Shown: positions 1-10,380, numbered from the stretch's first letter. The stretch: 64,000 nucleotides of DNA from Akkermansiaceae bacterium (GCA_028822935.1 JAPKCM010000002.1:93047-157046), one strand, 5' to 3'. Numbers and translations are program-made. The notes: a model not told the origin generated them from the letters alone.

Positions 1-1473
1 AGAGAAGAATACAATCGCACGATTCGTGATCTCGTCGGGCTCGATCTACGGCCTGCGGACGACTTCCCGATGGATTTCAGCGGCACCAGTGGATTCTCTA
101 ACAGCGCCAATACTCTCTTCCTTCAGACAGCTCACCTCGATCGCTATTTCACCGCGGCAGAGAGCGTGATTGACGAGGTGCGGGCAGACGGGGAAGCCTG
201 GGGAAATTTGGCTGGAAAGCCCCAGGCAGCTTCAGAGACGATAGCGAGATTCATGCGTCGCGCATACCGGCGATTACCCACGGAGGCGGAGATCAAAGAG
301 GTTACGCAGCGCTATGAAGCTTCACTCGCTGATAAGCGCTCCCAACCAGACGCTTTGGCCGATGCCTTCAAGACGATTCTCGTTTCTCCGAACTTCCTTC
401 TGCGAGTCGAGCAATCGTCGGACCTTGCCAAGGATCAAGCGGTAGGTGATTTTGATCTAGCCACCCGTCTCTCGTATTTTCTCTGGGCCTCGACTCCAGA
501 TGAGGAACTCCTCGCCGCTGCCGGTGAGCTTTCGGATTTAGAGAAACGCCAAGATCAGGTGAAACGGATGCTCGCCGATCCGCGCAGTCTTTCGCTCGGA
601 GAGATCTTCGCTGCGGAGTGGCTCAGTACCGATGATGTCGGTCCCCGTATCCGCAAAGATCCGATCGACAATCCCTGGTGCACCGAGACGCTCATGACCG
701 CAATGCGTGCGGAAACCGCTCATTTTTTCCACTCGCTTGTGAGGGACAATGCCCCGGTCTCGCGGCTGATCGATTCCGATTACACCTTCCTCAATGCCGA
801 GCTGGCCCGCTTCTATCGGATCCACGGTGTCGAAGGCACCGCGATGCGCAAGGTGGATCTTGAAACAAGACAACGCGGCGGCGTCTTTGGGCACGCAAGT
901 GTCCTCGCCACCACCTCATTCCCGGATCGCACCAGCCCGGTCGTGCGAGGGAAATGGATCTTGGATACTCTCCTGGGCACGCCGCCACCACCCCCTCCGC
1001 CCGATGTGCCGGAGATCGATGTCGAGGGAAGAGGGAGCCGTGCCGCAACCACCTTGCGGAAGAAGCTTGAAGCGCATCGCGATTCGCCCCGCTGCGCCGG
1101 ATGTCATTCGCAGATTGACCCACTCGGCTTCGCGCTCGAGAGTTACGCGGAATTTGGTCAATGGCGTGGCGGTGTCGACGATCGTGGTACTCTCCCAAGC
1201 GGTGCAAAGTTCCGCGGTCCTGCGGGTCTCAAACTCGCGCTGATCGATGAGCGAATTGATGACCTTGGCTCGCAGGCGATTCGTAAAATGCTCGCCTATG
1301 CATTGGGTCGACAACTCGAGTTTTACGACGAAGCCACGGTGAAAGAAATCGCGGCGAAACTCAAACCGACCGGCTATCGTTTCGGCGATTTGGTGCTTGC
1401 CATCACTGAGAGCTATCCGTTTACCATGAAGCGCCTTCCTTTCGTATCCACTAAACAATCTGATGAAGAGTAA
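1..1473 (+). CDS. DUF1592/DUF1588/DUF1585 PVC cytochrome-like protein, 5' end outside window
   Basis: The reading frame is open from base 1. The first codons read REEYNRTIRDLVGLDLRPAD, the end of the DUF1587 segment that precedes DUF1592, so the first ATG at 70 is internal and the gene starts upstream. DUF1592 follows (with ILVSPNFLLRVE and LATRLSYFLWAS), then DUF1588 with a CAGCH motif in the text CAGCHSQIDPLGFALE, then DUF1585 near the C-terminus (MLAYALGRQLEFYDE). This order is the standard planctomycete/verrucomicrobial exported cytochrome. A further N-terminal haem domain would lie outside the window. The stop overlaps the next start by 11 bases, so the two are translated together. The substrate is unknown; the family is thought to act in periplasmic redox or polymer breakdown. 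Confidence 0.92.
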   Translation, partial: REEYNRTIRDLVGLDLRPADDFPMDFSGTSGFSNSANTLFLQTAHLDRYFTAAESVIDEVRADGEAWGNLAGKPQAASETIARFMRRAYRRLPTEAEIKEVTQRYEASLADKRSQPDALADAFKTILVSPNFLLRVEQSSDLAKDQAVGDFDLATRLSYFLWASTPDEELLAAAGELSDLEKRQDQVKRMLADPRSLSLGEIFAAEWLSTDDVGPRIRKDPIDNPWCTETLMTAMRAETAHFFHSLVRDNAPVSRLIDSDYTFLNAELARFYRIHGVEGTAMRKVDLETRQRGGVFGHASVLATTSFPDRTSPVVRGKWILDTLLGTPPPPPPPDVPEIDVEGRGSRAATTLRKKLEAHRDSPRCAGCHSQIDPLGFALESYAEFGQWRGGVDDRGTLPSGAKFRGPAGLKLALIDERIDDLGSQAIRKMLAYALGRQLEFYDEATVKEIAAKLKPTGYRFGDLVLAITESYPFTMKRLPFVSTKQSDEE

Positions 1474-2809
1474 TCCCAATCGTCGTGCTTTTCTCAGAGG
1501 GATGGGAGCCTGTCTCTCACTTCCCACCATGGAGAGTTTCGGTGCCCCGATTGCTAACTCTACCAAGTCTGGGGTGCCGCCACGTCTTGCTTACCTCTAC
1601 TTCCCGAATGGCACCGCCGATGGGACATGGGAGCCGGAGAGAGTCGGGCCCACTGGCGAATTGCAGAAACTCAATCGCTGGATGGCGCCGCTGGAGGACT
1701 TTAAATCGGACCTCATCATTACTAAAAATCTGTGGACCCCTCGAGGCAATGGCCACGGAGCTGGTACGGCTACCTGGCTGACCGGTGGTTCGTATGATCA
1801 TCGTAAAAACGACGTTGGAGCGCCTTCGGTAGATCAGATTGTGGCTCGTCATCTCAGTGAGTCGACGCCCTTGCCTTCTCTGGAGCTGAGCACTGCGGGT
1901 GAGGGGAGTTTCTCGGGCAGTCTGCCGCGTAATTGTCTGTCCTGGACCCGACGTGATGTTCCGGCCGCACGCGAGACCATGCCGCGCGCTGTGTTTGATC
2001 AACTATTCCGGCGCGCGAGCGAGGGCTTCGTTGATCGCAGTGTGCTTGATCTCGTGCTCGAGCAATCTAAGTCGCTCAAACGGCGGGCCAGTCTGGCGGA
2101 CAGTCGCAAGATTGACGAATATTTTGATGCCGTGCGAGCAGTCGAGAAGCGTCTCGATTTCGCGGAGGAACAGACGCAGCGCATCGCGGCTGATAAGGCA
2201 CTCACGGATACCCTCACGCGACCCGCGGCTGGCATCCCCGCTGACCACCAAGAATATGTCCGCCAGATGCTTGAGTTGATGGCGTTGTCCTTCTGGTCCG
2301 GTGCGACCCGTGTCTCGACCTTCATGCTCGATCACGGACAGAGCAATCGCTACTTCGATTTCGTTCCCGGCGTCAAAGGTACCTGGCACGCTCTTTCCCA
2401 CTGGAAGGACGCAAGCGGCCGCACCGAAGATGACGACGGAAAGACCAAGTGGGATAACACCAAGTCTAAGGGCGAGATGTATAATTCCGTCACTCGTTGG
2501 CATCACTCGCAACTTGCGTATTTTCTCGGGCGGATGAAGGAGCTTAAGAACGCCGATGGTACCACTACTCTCGATCGCTCAATGATCGTCTACGGATCGA
2601 GCATCGCCGACGGCCACGCCCATGAGGAAAAGAACCTCCCCATCCTCCTTGCCGGTGGCGGTGGGGGAACCCTCAAGACAGGACACTACCTGGCCCCGCG
2701 CCGCTCGACGTCCATGTCCCAACTTCATCTCGCCCTACTACAGCGCATGGGTGTCCCGTTGGAAAAATTCGGAGAGACAAGAACGGCACTTGCCGGGCTC
2801 TTAGGGTAA
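1463..2809 (+). CDS. DUF1552 domain-containing exported protein
   Basis: This 448-residue protein starts with a twin-arginine style leader, NRRAFLRGMGACLSLP, and continues as a DUF1552 protein (PRLAYLYFPNGTADGTWEPE near residue 40, ending in a GGGGGTLKTGHYL-type segment). DUF1552 genes almost always follow DUF1592 cytochrome genes in Planctomycetes and Verrucomicrobia, and that is the arrangement here, with an 11-base overlap. The fold resembles the alkaline phosphatase/sulfatase group, and the related DUF1501 family shares the same neighbourhood habit. The biochemical role is not established. The leader suggests Tat export as a folded protein, possibly with a cofactor. Length and motifs look intact. 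Confidence 0.92.
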   Translation: MKSNPNRRAFLRGMGACLSLPTMESFGAPIANSTKSGVPPRLAYLYFPNGTADGTWEPERVGPTGELQKLNRWMAPLEDFKSDLIITKNLWTPRGNGHGAGTATWLTGGSYDHRKNDVGAPSVDQIVARHLSESTPLPSLELSTAGEGSFSGSLPRNCLSWTRRDVPAARETMPRAVFDQLFRRASEGFVDRSVLDLVLEQSKSLKRRASLADSRKIDEYFDAVRAVEKRLDFAEEQTQRIAADKALTDTLTRPAAGIPADHQEYVRQMLELMALSFWSGATRVSTFMLDHGQSNRYFDFVPGVKGTWHALSHWKDASGRTEDDDGKTKWDNTKSKGEMYNSVTRWHHSQLAYFLGRMKELKNADGTTTLDRSMIVYGSSIADGHAHEEKNLPILLAGGGGGTLKTGHYLAPRRSTSMSQLHLALLQRMGVPLEKFGETRTALAGLLG

Positions 2810-2949
2810 ATATGTATTCAAATCTAATTGCGTAAGAGGCTTCTTCCGCGTTGAGCTGGAAATTCTTAGATTAGATGTCACTATCTTAAATTCCAGCAGA
2901 TGTTGGGGAATATTCCCTAACTTGGAAACTCCCAAGGAAGAAGATCACA

Positions 2950-3099
2950 ATGATCATGCTAACGTTCACGATAATCCTGGGATTGGCGCAGGAGACGAAA
3001 CCCAACTCAGAAGCTAAGGAAACAGGTGATCAAGTCATCAAGTCTGGCGTCGGGAATTCTCATCACAGAGGGCTCAAATTATGGAGAGCATGCCGCTAG
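2950..3099 (+). CDS. possible 49-residue exported peptide
   Basis: An ATG at 2950 is preceded by AAGGAAG at a usable distance and opens a 49-residue frame. It begins MIMLTFTIILGLAQETKPN, which resembles a short signal peptide followed by a small polar peptide. The stop at 3097-3099 overlaps the end of the convergent gene by four bases. Upstream at 2855-2897 lies a 7-bp inverted repeat (GCTGGAA/TTCCAGC) with a long loop. No family is recognised. The ORF could be chance; the only support is the ribosome site and the hydrophobic start. Confidence 0.25.
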   Translation: MIMLTFTIILGLAQETKPNSEAKETGDQVIKSGVGNSHHRGLKLWRACR

Positions 3100-4145
3100 T
3101 CTTTAACCACGAACGGGACGCGGATTAATCGATGCCCGGGCACAACCCAGGTCTCTGTCATTCCACCGATCTCTTCGAAAAGCCGCGCCACACTATTGCC
3201 CGCCAGATCTTCTAAAATCGCTTCCACAACAATCTCATAGCTCCCCGCCCCCCAAACAATTTTAGGCTTCCAATGCCACTCCTTCTCACCTTTTCCGACT
3301 GCGCTCTCACCGGCAAGCGACTGCCCGTTCGAATGGTAGACTTTGAGCACCCGCTCCAGGAGTCCATGGTCAAGGGCTTCGCCAAAATTCAAGCGCACTC
3401 CCTCCCGCGAACCAAGCGCCGGCGGCTCGATCGTCCAAACCTTCGGCTCTGGTTGGGCATAGTCAGCCGGGCCAGCGCGGAATTTTTTCGAGCACCCGCT
3501 CGCCATTGACCGTCCTTTGGCATCACGCCACGCCGCATTGATGCGTAATTCATAGTCTTCCCCGGCTACGAGCGCGCGCCCTTCCTCCTCATGCGGCCTC
3601 AAGCCCCGCTTTACGCGCCCCGGATCAAAAAACAAAGTGAGCCGTCGCCCTTCGGGATCCCAGAGTTCCTCTGCTAATTCCAAAAACGGCAGGGCAACAA
3701 TCTTCCCTCCCCGCCCAATAAGGTGGACGTGTTGGGACGCTTCACCAAGCGCCATCGGCTCGGTAAAATGCAGGTAGAACTTCAGCAAGTTTTCAGGCAA
3801 GATTTCCGCGCTTGGGAAGACCGCCGCGACACGGGTCACCGGGGTCCTATCCGCCTCCGGGATCGCAAAGGTCTCATGAATCTCTCCGATCGAAACCCGA
3901 TAACGCACGCCCGGCGTGAGCGGAAATTGAGGACTAAAAAGGAGCCCGCCTGCAACCCGAGACACCTCGCCCGCCATCGCCGGAAGGTCTCCGTCACCGT
4001 CGACATGGACGAGCAACTTTTCCGGATCGGAGGCACCCGCCACCATGAATGAACGCCCGTCTTTGGAGAGAGAGAAAGAGACCTCCGCAAGCGCGCTCAC
4101 ACCGAGCAAACATACGAAGACCCAAAAGCGAACAAGCATGCTCAC
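3096..4145 (-). CDS. exported Ig-like domain protein, function unknown
   Basis: The start is a GTG that shares its G with the stop codon of the upstream gene (TAGTG on the minus strand), so the two genes are translationally coupled. An ATG two codons further on is an alternative. Residues 1-20 form a signal peptide (VRFWVFVCLLGVSALA). The rest is beta-rich, with segments resembling bacterial Ig-like 'SbsA' domains: FYLHFTEPMALGEASQHVHL near residue 125 and VRLNFGEALDHGLLERVLKV near residue 255 both match the usual 'functions as extremes of an extension' motif. It is likely periplasmic or surface-exposed. The partner encoded just upstream is also exported, so they probably share a role, but I cannot name it. 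Confidence 0.75.
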   Translation of the reverse strand: MSMLVRFWVFVCLLGVSALAEVSFSLSKDGRSFMVAGASDPEKLLVHVDGDGDLPAMAGEVSRVAGGLLFSPQFPLTPGVRYRVSIGEIHETFAIPEADRTPVTRVAAVFPSAEILPENLLKFYLHFTEPMALGEASQHVHLIGRGGKIVALPFLELAEELWDPEGRRLTLFFDPGRVKRGLRPHEEEGRALVAGEDYELRINAAWRDAKGRSMASGCSKKFRAGPADYAQPEPKVWTIEPPALGSREGVRLNFGEALDHGLLERVLKVYHSNGQSLAGESAVGKGEKEWHWKPKIVWGAGSYEIVVEAILEDLAGNSVARLFEEIGGMTETWVVPGHRLIRVPFVVKD

Positions 4146-5209
4146 TATGGCAGGACGATCTGCTCCAGAGATTGCCCCGCGTCATCTTTACGAATGATGG
4201 CAGCGTGCTTGTTATCGATCTTGGCGAGTTGCACCACGCCCTTCCATGAGTCGATTGTTTCGAAGGACAGCCCGGAAACTCCCGCAACGCGCTGGGTGAT
4301 CGCATCGATCGTCCCAATGTCTTTGGTCGAAACCTTCATCACTCCACGCGAGCTATTGGCCATCAGGATGAAGCCTTCGCCACCCTTCTCATAGCCGAAC
4401 ATGTCGAGCGGTCGGTTACGATTGCCCAACTCTGCTACCGTGCGGCCCTTCACCTTTTGATTTGGCTTCAATTTAGCCAGCGGAATGCACACCAGTGGCG
4501 TGCAGGTGTAGGACGCGATAATATTTGGCTCCCCAGCAATGTCCAAGGGCATGAAAGTCCGGATCGGCGAATGGGTTTCTTCCTTTCCGTGTGCCCCGTG
4601 ATAAATCTCCAGGCTCGTCGTGCCAACGCTTCCGGTGAAGGGGTAAGCGGTCACGCGCATGGTCGAGGCAAATTCTTCATTTGAAAGACCCGCGATGGCC
4701 AATTGACCATCGAGCCAAGCTAGATCAGTGATCGATTCCATCCGCTTATTCGCCTTTCTGCGCCCCTGCCCGGTGACCTTGTCCTCGGGCGCATTCGTGA
4801 ACGAGACACTCGTCGATTTCGTTTTTGCCAAATCGACAACACTCAGCGTGCCACCGTTCGCTCTCACCAGGACCGGAGTCTCATCGGCACCAAGCCCCCT
4901 TGAGATAGAGAGATAGCCAACACCACTTTTTGGATCAACCGCAAGGTCATTGACCCTAATCTGATCCGCTTTGGTTCCGAGCAAAGCCGCAATTTTTTCG
5001 TCGAGTTTCTCAACCTTGAGCGCCTTGCCCTGCGGCTCGCCACTACCGACCTCAAGAGCAAACACGGCGGCCCCTTTTGCGTCGGCAGCAAAAAGAATGC
5101 CATCGGCTCCGAACTCCAAAGCGCCCAGCGATTGAGGTTGCTTGGATTCCGCCGAGGCTGTGCCTGCCAGGAGAGGTGCCAAAACAAGAGAACAGAGAAG
5201 TTGTTTCAT
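4145..5209 (-). CDS. exported beta-propeller-like protein, function unknown
   Basis: I chose the ATG at 5209 because it gives a clean signal peptide (MKQLLCSLVLAPLLAGTASA). The frame extends upstream to 5329, but the extra 40 residues are not leader-like. The mature protein of about 335 residues has repeated short beta segments such as LGALEFGADGILFAAD, INDLAVDPKSGVGYLSISRG-like text and SITDLAWLDGQLAIAGL. These have the spacing of beta-propeller blades, and the protein resembles secreted WD/NHL-like proteins of PVC bacteria. It contains two closely spaced cysteines in TCTPLVC. Its stop is fused to the next start. The 248-base gap upstream faces the large CotH gene and should hold both promoters; I see no clear regulator site in it. 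Confidence 0.75.
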   Translation of the reverse strand: MKQLLCSLVLAPLLAGTASAESKQPQSLGALEFGADGILFAADAKGAAVFALEVGSGEPQGKALKVEKLDEKIAALLGTKADQIRVNDLAVDPKSGVGYLSISRGLGADETPVLVRANGGTLSVVDLAKTKSTSVSFTNAPEDKVTGQGRRKANKRMESITDLAWLDGQLAIAGLSNEEFASTMRVTAYPFTGSVGTTSLEIYHGAHGKEETHSPIRTFMPLDIAGEPNIIASYTCTPLVCIPLAKLKPNQKVKGRTVAELGNRNRPLDMFGYEKGGEGFILMANSSRGVMKVSTKDIGTIDAITQRVAGVSGLSFETIDSWKGVVQLAKIDNKHAAIIRKDDAGQSLEQIVLP

Positions 5210-5457
5210 AGGACCTATTAAACCACAACCGTTTCTGAAAGTTGCACGCCAAATCAAATCTCGCGTTTTTTCTGACGTTGTCCCAGAAAACTGGGGGCCT
5301 CGAAAAATATAACTCACCGTCAGTGCCAATAAAGCGTTCTGCGTCTATCCAGTTTCAACTGGCATGATTTCCGATTTATATCGAATCGCGCAAAATAAAA
5401 CTGCGTCATTTAGTGGATAATGCTCCAAACTGATCATGTTTTCTGCTTCAAAAGCAC

Positions 5458-8400
5458 ATGGATTGTTTTCGTATAGAGCGAATGGGCCGCATTCTAGCTT
5501 CGCTAGTTTTACTGATCGCCACCCTGCCAGCTCGGGCAAGCCTCACCCTCTACGATCAAGCGATCACTGCGGATGAAGCCGGAGTTGGCCCAATCCCAAC
5601 TGCCAAATTAGTTTCTGCCGTCACTCTGAATGGATCCAATAGCAGCCTCTTTAACTTTGGAACAGTCTCGGGAGCATCGACATGCGAATTCATTGTCGAA
5701 GGGAACCCTACGACCGGCGGTCGGGATGGCTTTCTCGCTGTCGGTTCCAATTCCTCCAGCAGTTTGCGCTACGAACAGTGGGACGACAGCGGGCAGTTGG
5801 GATTCACACAGAGTGGAGTCGCTGACTACAGCTTCAGCCCTCTTGTCCTTTCCCCAATCGAGGCAACCCACGTTGCCTATGTGTGGGACGGAGATGGAAG
5901 AATGGACCTCTATCTTGACGGAACCCAGGTTGGACAAAAGACCGCCGTTGCCAGCTCTTTCGGCATGCCAACAGGGGCGGGGTCTCTAGGAAACAACGCA
6001 GGAGGAACCGAAGGAATGGTCGGCACGATTCACCGGGTGACCGTTTACAATCAAGCTCTTTCCAGCGACGACATCGTGCGGCATTCCAATGCCTACAACG
6101 AAGTTCTCGAGCCACCGGTGATCGAAAGCTTCACGGCATCGCCCGAGGCCTTTCTTTCCCCGGGGAATTCCACCCTGAACTGGACCGTCACCGGAGCTGA
6201 CTCGGTCTCGATCAATGGCACGGATGTCACAGCGCAAAGTCAATTCATCGTCTCTCCGGGCTCTACAACCGACTACATCCTAACAGCCACAAACGACGAT
6301 GGTCCCGTCACGCAAGATGTCACCGTGACAGTAAACCCGGCACCTCTCATTACTTCTTTCACTTCCGACCGAAGCACCATTAACACTGGGGAAAGTGTCA
6401 CGATTTCATGGTCTACTGACTTCGCCACCACCTGGTCTATCAGTCCGGCTCCCGGAGATGTCACGGGGCAAACCACAAACGGCAACGGCTCGCTCAGCGT
6501 TTCTCCCGAAGGCACCACCACTTATACTTTGACCGCAGGAAGTGCCTTTGGTTCGGAGACTTCCGAGACCACCGTGAACGTCGCGATGGTTGCCAACCAT
6601 CCTGTCATTTCAGAGTTCATGGCTGAGAATAAATCCGGCCTGATGGACGCCGACGGAGATTTCTCGGACTGGATTGAGATCTTCAACCCAACGGGATTCA
6701 TCGTGGATCTGGGGTCATTTTTCCTGACAGACGATGCCACAGATCTGAGCAAGTGGCCTTTCGAACCACTAACCTTGGAACCAGGCGAGAGAGCGATCGT
6801 CTTTGCCTCCGGTAAAGGTGTGAACGGACCAGCCGGGGAAATTCACACCAACTTTAAATTGAGCGCAGGGGGAGAATATCTCGCACTCATTACCGACGGA
6901 GGAAGCACCATTTTGCAGGAGTTTGCACCGACCTACCCTGCTTTGAGTGCTGGTGTTTCTTACGGAATCCTCGCGGGAGATTTATCGACTGCCCGGGTGC
7001 TTGGGAGCTCTACTCCCGGCCAATTCAATGACGCCTCAATGCCCGCGCCATCGGAGGTAACGTTCTCGCATGGCAGTCAGACCTTCACCGGAATATTGAG
7101 CGTTACCTTGGCCACCGAATCTGCCGGAGTGGTGATTTATTACACGACTGATGGCAGCACTCCATCCGCTGGAAGCAGTAACCTTTACTCCTCACCAGTC
7201 AACATCAACACAACGACTTACTTACGCGCCATCGCAGTTCGGGAAGGCGTCAATGGAGCAGTCACTGGAGAGAGCTACATCCGACTTGCGGCCGATCTGG
7301 CAAACTACGAATCTGATCTTCCCCTCATGGTGATCGATAATTTTGGGGCCGGACAGGTGCCCGCAAAAGGATGGAGCGGAACCGGCTCCGGGGTTCAACA
7401 AGTGGCACGCCAAAGTGCGGTCTGGGCCACTTTCGATCGCAACGAAACGACAGGAATGGCAGCCTTAGCCGACAGCCCGCAAATGATCAGCCGCACGGGA
7501 ATCAGAGGTCGTGGAGCCTTCTCCAGCACCTGGTCACAGAAGCCCTTTAGTGTGGAAGTCTGGGACGAGACCCAAAACGAAAAAGAGATCGATGTCCTCG
7601 GCATGCCGGCCCACTCCGACTGGGTCCTCTACTACCCGGATACCGACGATAACAAAGACCCCTCCATGATGTTCAACACCTTCATGTATGACTTGAGCAA
7701 CAATATGGGGCGCTATGCCACCCGGATCCGATGGGTCGAGGCCTTCGTCAATACCAATGGCGGTGACCTGACGCTGGCTGATCGACGCGGTGTTTATGCC
7801 ATCTTTGAAAAAGTCTCCCGTGGTGATGATCGACTTGAATTTGACAAGCTGAGTGAAGATGGAACCTCCGGCGGTTGGCTGCTGGGCCTCAATCGTATGG
7901 ACTCTGTTCCTCTTGGCGGATTCCCCGCTGAAAATGGCGCGACCCGCCCTCAATTATTCCACACCCGGGGACCAAATCGGGTCTCCCAGACGTCACCCAA
8001 CAATGCCGGAGGAGGCGATGACATTCCGAGACAAAGCAACGGTTTTCTCAATTTTGACAATCCTAACGGCTACCGAATCACTCCGACTCAGCGGTCTGCC
8101 ATTGAAGATTGGTTTGCTACCTTTGAAGACGTTCTTTACGACAATGCTCAATGGTTGGACCCGGTCGATGGCTACCAGAAGTATCTCGATGCTGAAGATT
8201 TCGTGGAATACTTCATCTTCAATAACCTGAGCCGAAATGGCGACGGCATGTTGATTAGTATGTTCCCCTGGAAGGGTGACGATGACAAACTACGGATGGG
8301 CCCAGCCTGGGATTACAACTGGAGCAGCTACTACATCGGTGGCGGCCCCACCGGGACTTTCCGGCATCGCGGTGACCGTCTGTGGTATGACCGCCTTTTC

Positions 8401-10380
8401 GACGATCCTGACTTCGAGCAACTCTACGTTGACCGCTGGTTTCATCATCGTGATCGTGCCATGAGCAATGCCGGGATACAGGGCGTCGTCGATGGGCAAG
8501 CTGCCGAAATCGGAGCGACAAGAGCGATCCGCCAAGGATATTCCAGCGAAGCGGATTGGATGGGTGAACTGACAACGATGAAAAATTGGCTCACCACTCG
8601 GGCCGATTGGTATGACGATCAATTTACCCCTCGCCCCGTCTACAATCAAACTGGCGGCGAAGTGCCCGGTGGCTTTGTCGTCGCCTTTTCGCCTCCGCCC
8701 GGATTGATCTACTTCACCACAGATGGTAGCGATCCCCGGGCTCCCGGAGGAAGCCTCTCTCCCTCCGCCCAACAATTCGACGGCGGAGCTCTTCTCACAA
8801 AAGTGGTGGGAGAAGGGGATGCGGTGAGAGTCATCATCCCAAGCGCAATCACTCCTACTTCCGGCCTCAGTTGGACCTTGGCTGGATTCAACGATTCAAC
8901 GTGGATGTCGGGAGCTACCGGAGTGGGATACGATCGGGTTTCCACCTACGATTCACACATCAGTCTCGATCTGGACGACACGATGGATGGCGAAAATACC
9001 TCGGCCTATCTCAGGCTCGAATTCAATCTCGACGATGCCTCAGTCTACGATGTTATGAGATTGAAAATGAAATATGACGATGGGTTCATCGCTTATCTCA
9101 ATGGAGTTCCCATCGCCCAGGAAAATGCTCCCGGCAACCCAGTTTGGAATTCAGATGCGACTGCCGGACATACCGACGGAGAAGCCGTTAACTTTGTCAC
9201 ATTTGAGGTCAACGGTCAGATTGGAAATCTCGTCGATGGAACAAACGTTCTCGCCATCCACGGTTTGAATGACGGTATCGGAAGCTCCGATTTCCTCATC
9301 ACTCCGGAACTTGAAGTGGGACAGTCAACAGTCTCCGATGGGCTCACTCTCACCGAATCAATGCTCATCACGGCTCGCACTCTCGATGGTTCAGATTGGA
9401 GCGCTCCGGCCGAGGCATACTTTCTCGTTGATACCGTTCCGGCCAACGCAAGCAACCTGGTCATCTCTGAGCTTCACTACCGTCCTGCCGATGTGGATGC
9501 TTCTGAAATGACAGCTGGATTCACGGATCGGGACGACTTTGAATTCCTCGAGCTCATGAACAGCGGAACCCAAACGATTGATCTCAGTGGTGTCAAATTC
9601 ATCACTGGAATCACTTTCGATTTTGCCACCGCCGGACTGAGAACACTTGAGCCGGGAGCCCGCCTTTTGATCGTGAATGATCTCGCAGCATTCCAACAAC
9701 GATACGGAATGGCCTTCTCAAATCAAATTGCGGGCGAATACACAGGGAACCTCAGTAACGACGGTGAACTGATCACTATGGTCGATGCATCGGGCACCCC
9801 CATTCATTCATTCACTTACAATGATCAATTGCCTTGGCCGGAAGGACCGGATGGCGATGGCTTCACTCTCGTTCTGATCGATCCATCTCAGCAGCTTGTT
9901 CCGGACCACGCGGCCCCCGCGAGCTGGCGTGCCAGCGGGACAGTGGGTGGCTCACCAGGTGAGTCCAATAGTAGCACCTATGAGTCCTGGAGAATCGCCA
10001 ACGGACTCCCGATCCGCGAAATCGATCCTGATCCGGACAAAGACGAGCGCGACAACTTGCTCGAATATTTTGAAGGCACCGATCCAAATACTTCGGATTA
10101 TTCCTCGGTTGCTGTTAATGTTGAAACGTTGGTTGTTGGCGGATTTTCTGACGAATACATCGTCTTCCGTTTCCGTCGTAATCTTGCGGCAGAGGGTGTC
10201 ACCATGATTCCCCAAGTTTCAGATGATCTTGATAGCTGGTTACAAGGACCAGCCAACATTGTCCTTCATGGTCGGGAACGACTCGATGATTTCCACGAGA
10301 CTGTCATATTCCGTTCTACTGCTCCGCCAGGAAATCAGCGACATAAGTTCGGAAGACTCCAATTGGAACTGCAACGATAG
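5458..10380 (+). CDS. CotH-kinase surface protein with LamG, Ig-like, lamin-tail and chitobiase-like domains (1640 aa)
   Basis: A secreted multidomain protein. The ATG at 5482 (MGRILASLVLLIATLPARAS) is as likely a start as the one at 5458. Approximate order: LamG-like domain 28-215; two Ig-like domains 218-376; lamin-tail domain 380-525 (HPVISEFMAENKSG, DWIEIFNP); chitobiase C-terminal-like domain 530-612 (IYYTTDGSTP); CotH kinase 620-995 (TGIRGRGAFSSTWSQKPFSV, then MGPAWDYN near 950 as the WDxN active-site-like motif); a second chitobiase-like segment (IYFTTDGSDPRAP); a jelly-roll region to about 1290; and a second lamin-tail domain 1332-1480. CotH enzymes phosphorylate secreted proteins in Bacillus, and an extracellular role is inferred here. 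No PEP-CTERM tail is present. The LamG domain closely matches that of the convergent PEP-CTERM gene. Confidence 0.9.
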   Translation: MDCFRIERMGRILASLVLLIATLPARASLTLYDQAITADEAGVGPIPTAKLVSAVTLNGSNSSLFNFGTVSGASTCEFIVEGNPTTGGRDGFLAVGSNSSSSLRYEQWDDSGQLGFTQSGVADYSFSPLVLSPIEATHVAYVWDGDGRMDLYLDGTQVGQKTAVASSFGMPTGAGSLGNNAGGTEGMVGTIHRVTVYNQALSSDDIVRHSNAYNEVLEPPVIESFTASPEAFLSPGNSTLNWTVTGADSVSINGTDVTAQSQFIVSPGSTTDYILTATNDDGPVTQDVTVTVNPAPLITSFTSDRSTINTGESVTISWSTDFATTWSISPAPGDVTGQTTNGNGSLSVSPEGTTTYTLTAGSAFGSETSETTVNVAMVANHPVISEFMAENKSGLMDADGDFSDWIEIFNPTGFIVDLGSFFLTDDATDLSKWPFEPLTLEPGERAIVFASGKGVNGPAGEIHTNFKLSAGGEYLALITDGGSTILQEFAPTYPALSAGVSYGILAGDLSTARVLGSSTPGQFNDASMPAPSEVTFSHGSQTFTGILSVTLATESAGVVIYYTTDGSTPSAGSSNLYSSPVNINTTTYLRAIAVREGVNGAVTGESYIRLAADLANYESDLPLMVIDNFGAGQVPAKGWSGTGSGVQQVARQSAVWATFDRNETTGMAALADSPQMISRTGIRGRGAFSSTWSQKPFSVEVWDETQNEKEIDVLGMPAHSDWVLYYPDTDDNKDPSMMFNTFMYDLSNNMGRYATRIRWVEAFVNTNGGDLTLADRRGVYAIFEKVSRGDDRLEFDKLSEDGTSGGWLLGLNRMDSVPLGGFPAENGATRPQLFHTRGPNRVSQTSPNNAGGGDDIPRQSNGFLNFDNPNGYRITPTQRSAIEDWFATFEDVLYDNAQWLDPVDGYQKYLDAEDFVEYFIFNNLSRNGDGMLISMFPWKGDDDKLRMGPAWDYNWSSYYIGGGPTGTFRHRGDRLWYDRLFDDPDFEQLYVDRWFHHRDRAMSNAGIQGVVDGQAAEIGATRAIRQGYSSEADWMGELTTMKNWLTTRADWYDDQFTPRPVYNQTGGEVPGGFVVAFSPPPGLIYFTTDGSDPRAPGGSLSPSAQQFDGGALLTKVVGEGDAVRVIIPSAITPTSGLSWTLAGFNDSTWMSGATGVGYDRVSTYDSHISLDLDDTMDGENTSAYLRLEFNLDDASVYDVMRLKMKYDDGFIAYLNGVPIAQENAPGNPVWNSDATAGHTDGEAVNFVTFEVNGQIGNLVDGTNVLAIHGLNDGIGSSDFLITPELEVGQSTVSDGLTLTESMLITARTLDGSDWSAPAEAYFLVDTVPANASNLVISELHYRPADVDASEMTAGFTDRDDFEFLELMNSGTQTIDLSGVKFITGITFDFATAGLRTLEPGARLLIVNDLAAFQQRYGMAFSNQIAGEYTGNLSNDGELITMVDASGTPIHSFTYNDQLPWPEGPDGDGFTLVLIDPSQQLVPDHAAPASWRASGTVGGSPGESNSSTYESWRIANGLPIREIDPDPDKDERDNLLEYFEGTDPNTSDYSSVAVNVETLVVGGFSDEYIVFRFRRNLAAEGVTMIPQVSDDLDSWLQGPANIVLHGRERLDDFHETVIFRSTAPPGNQRHKFGRLQLELQR

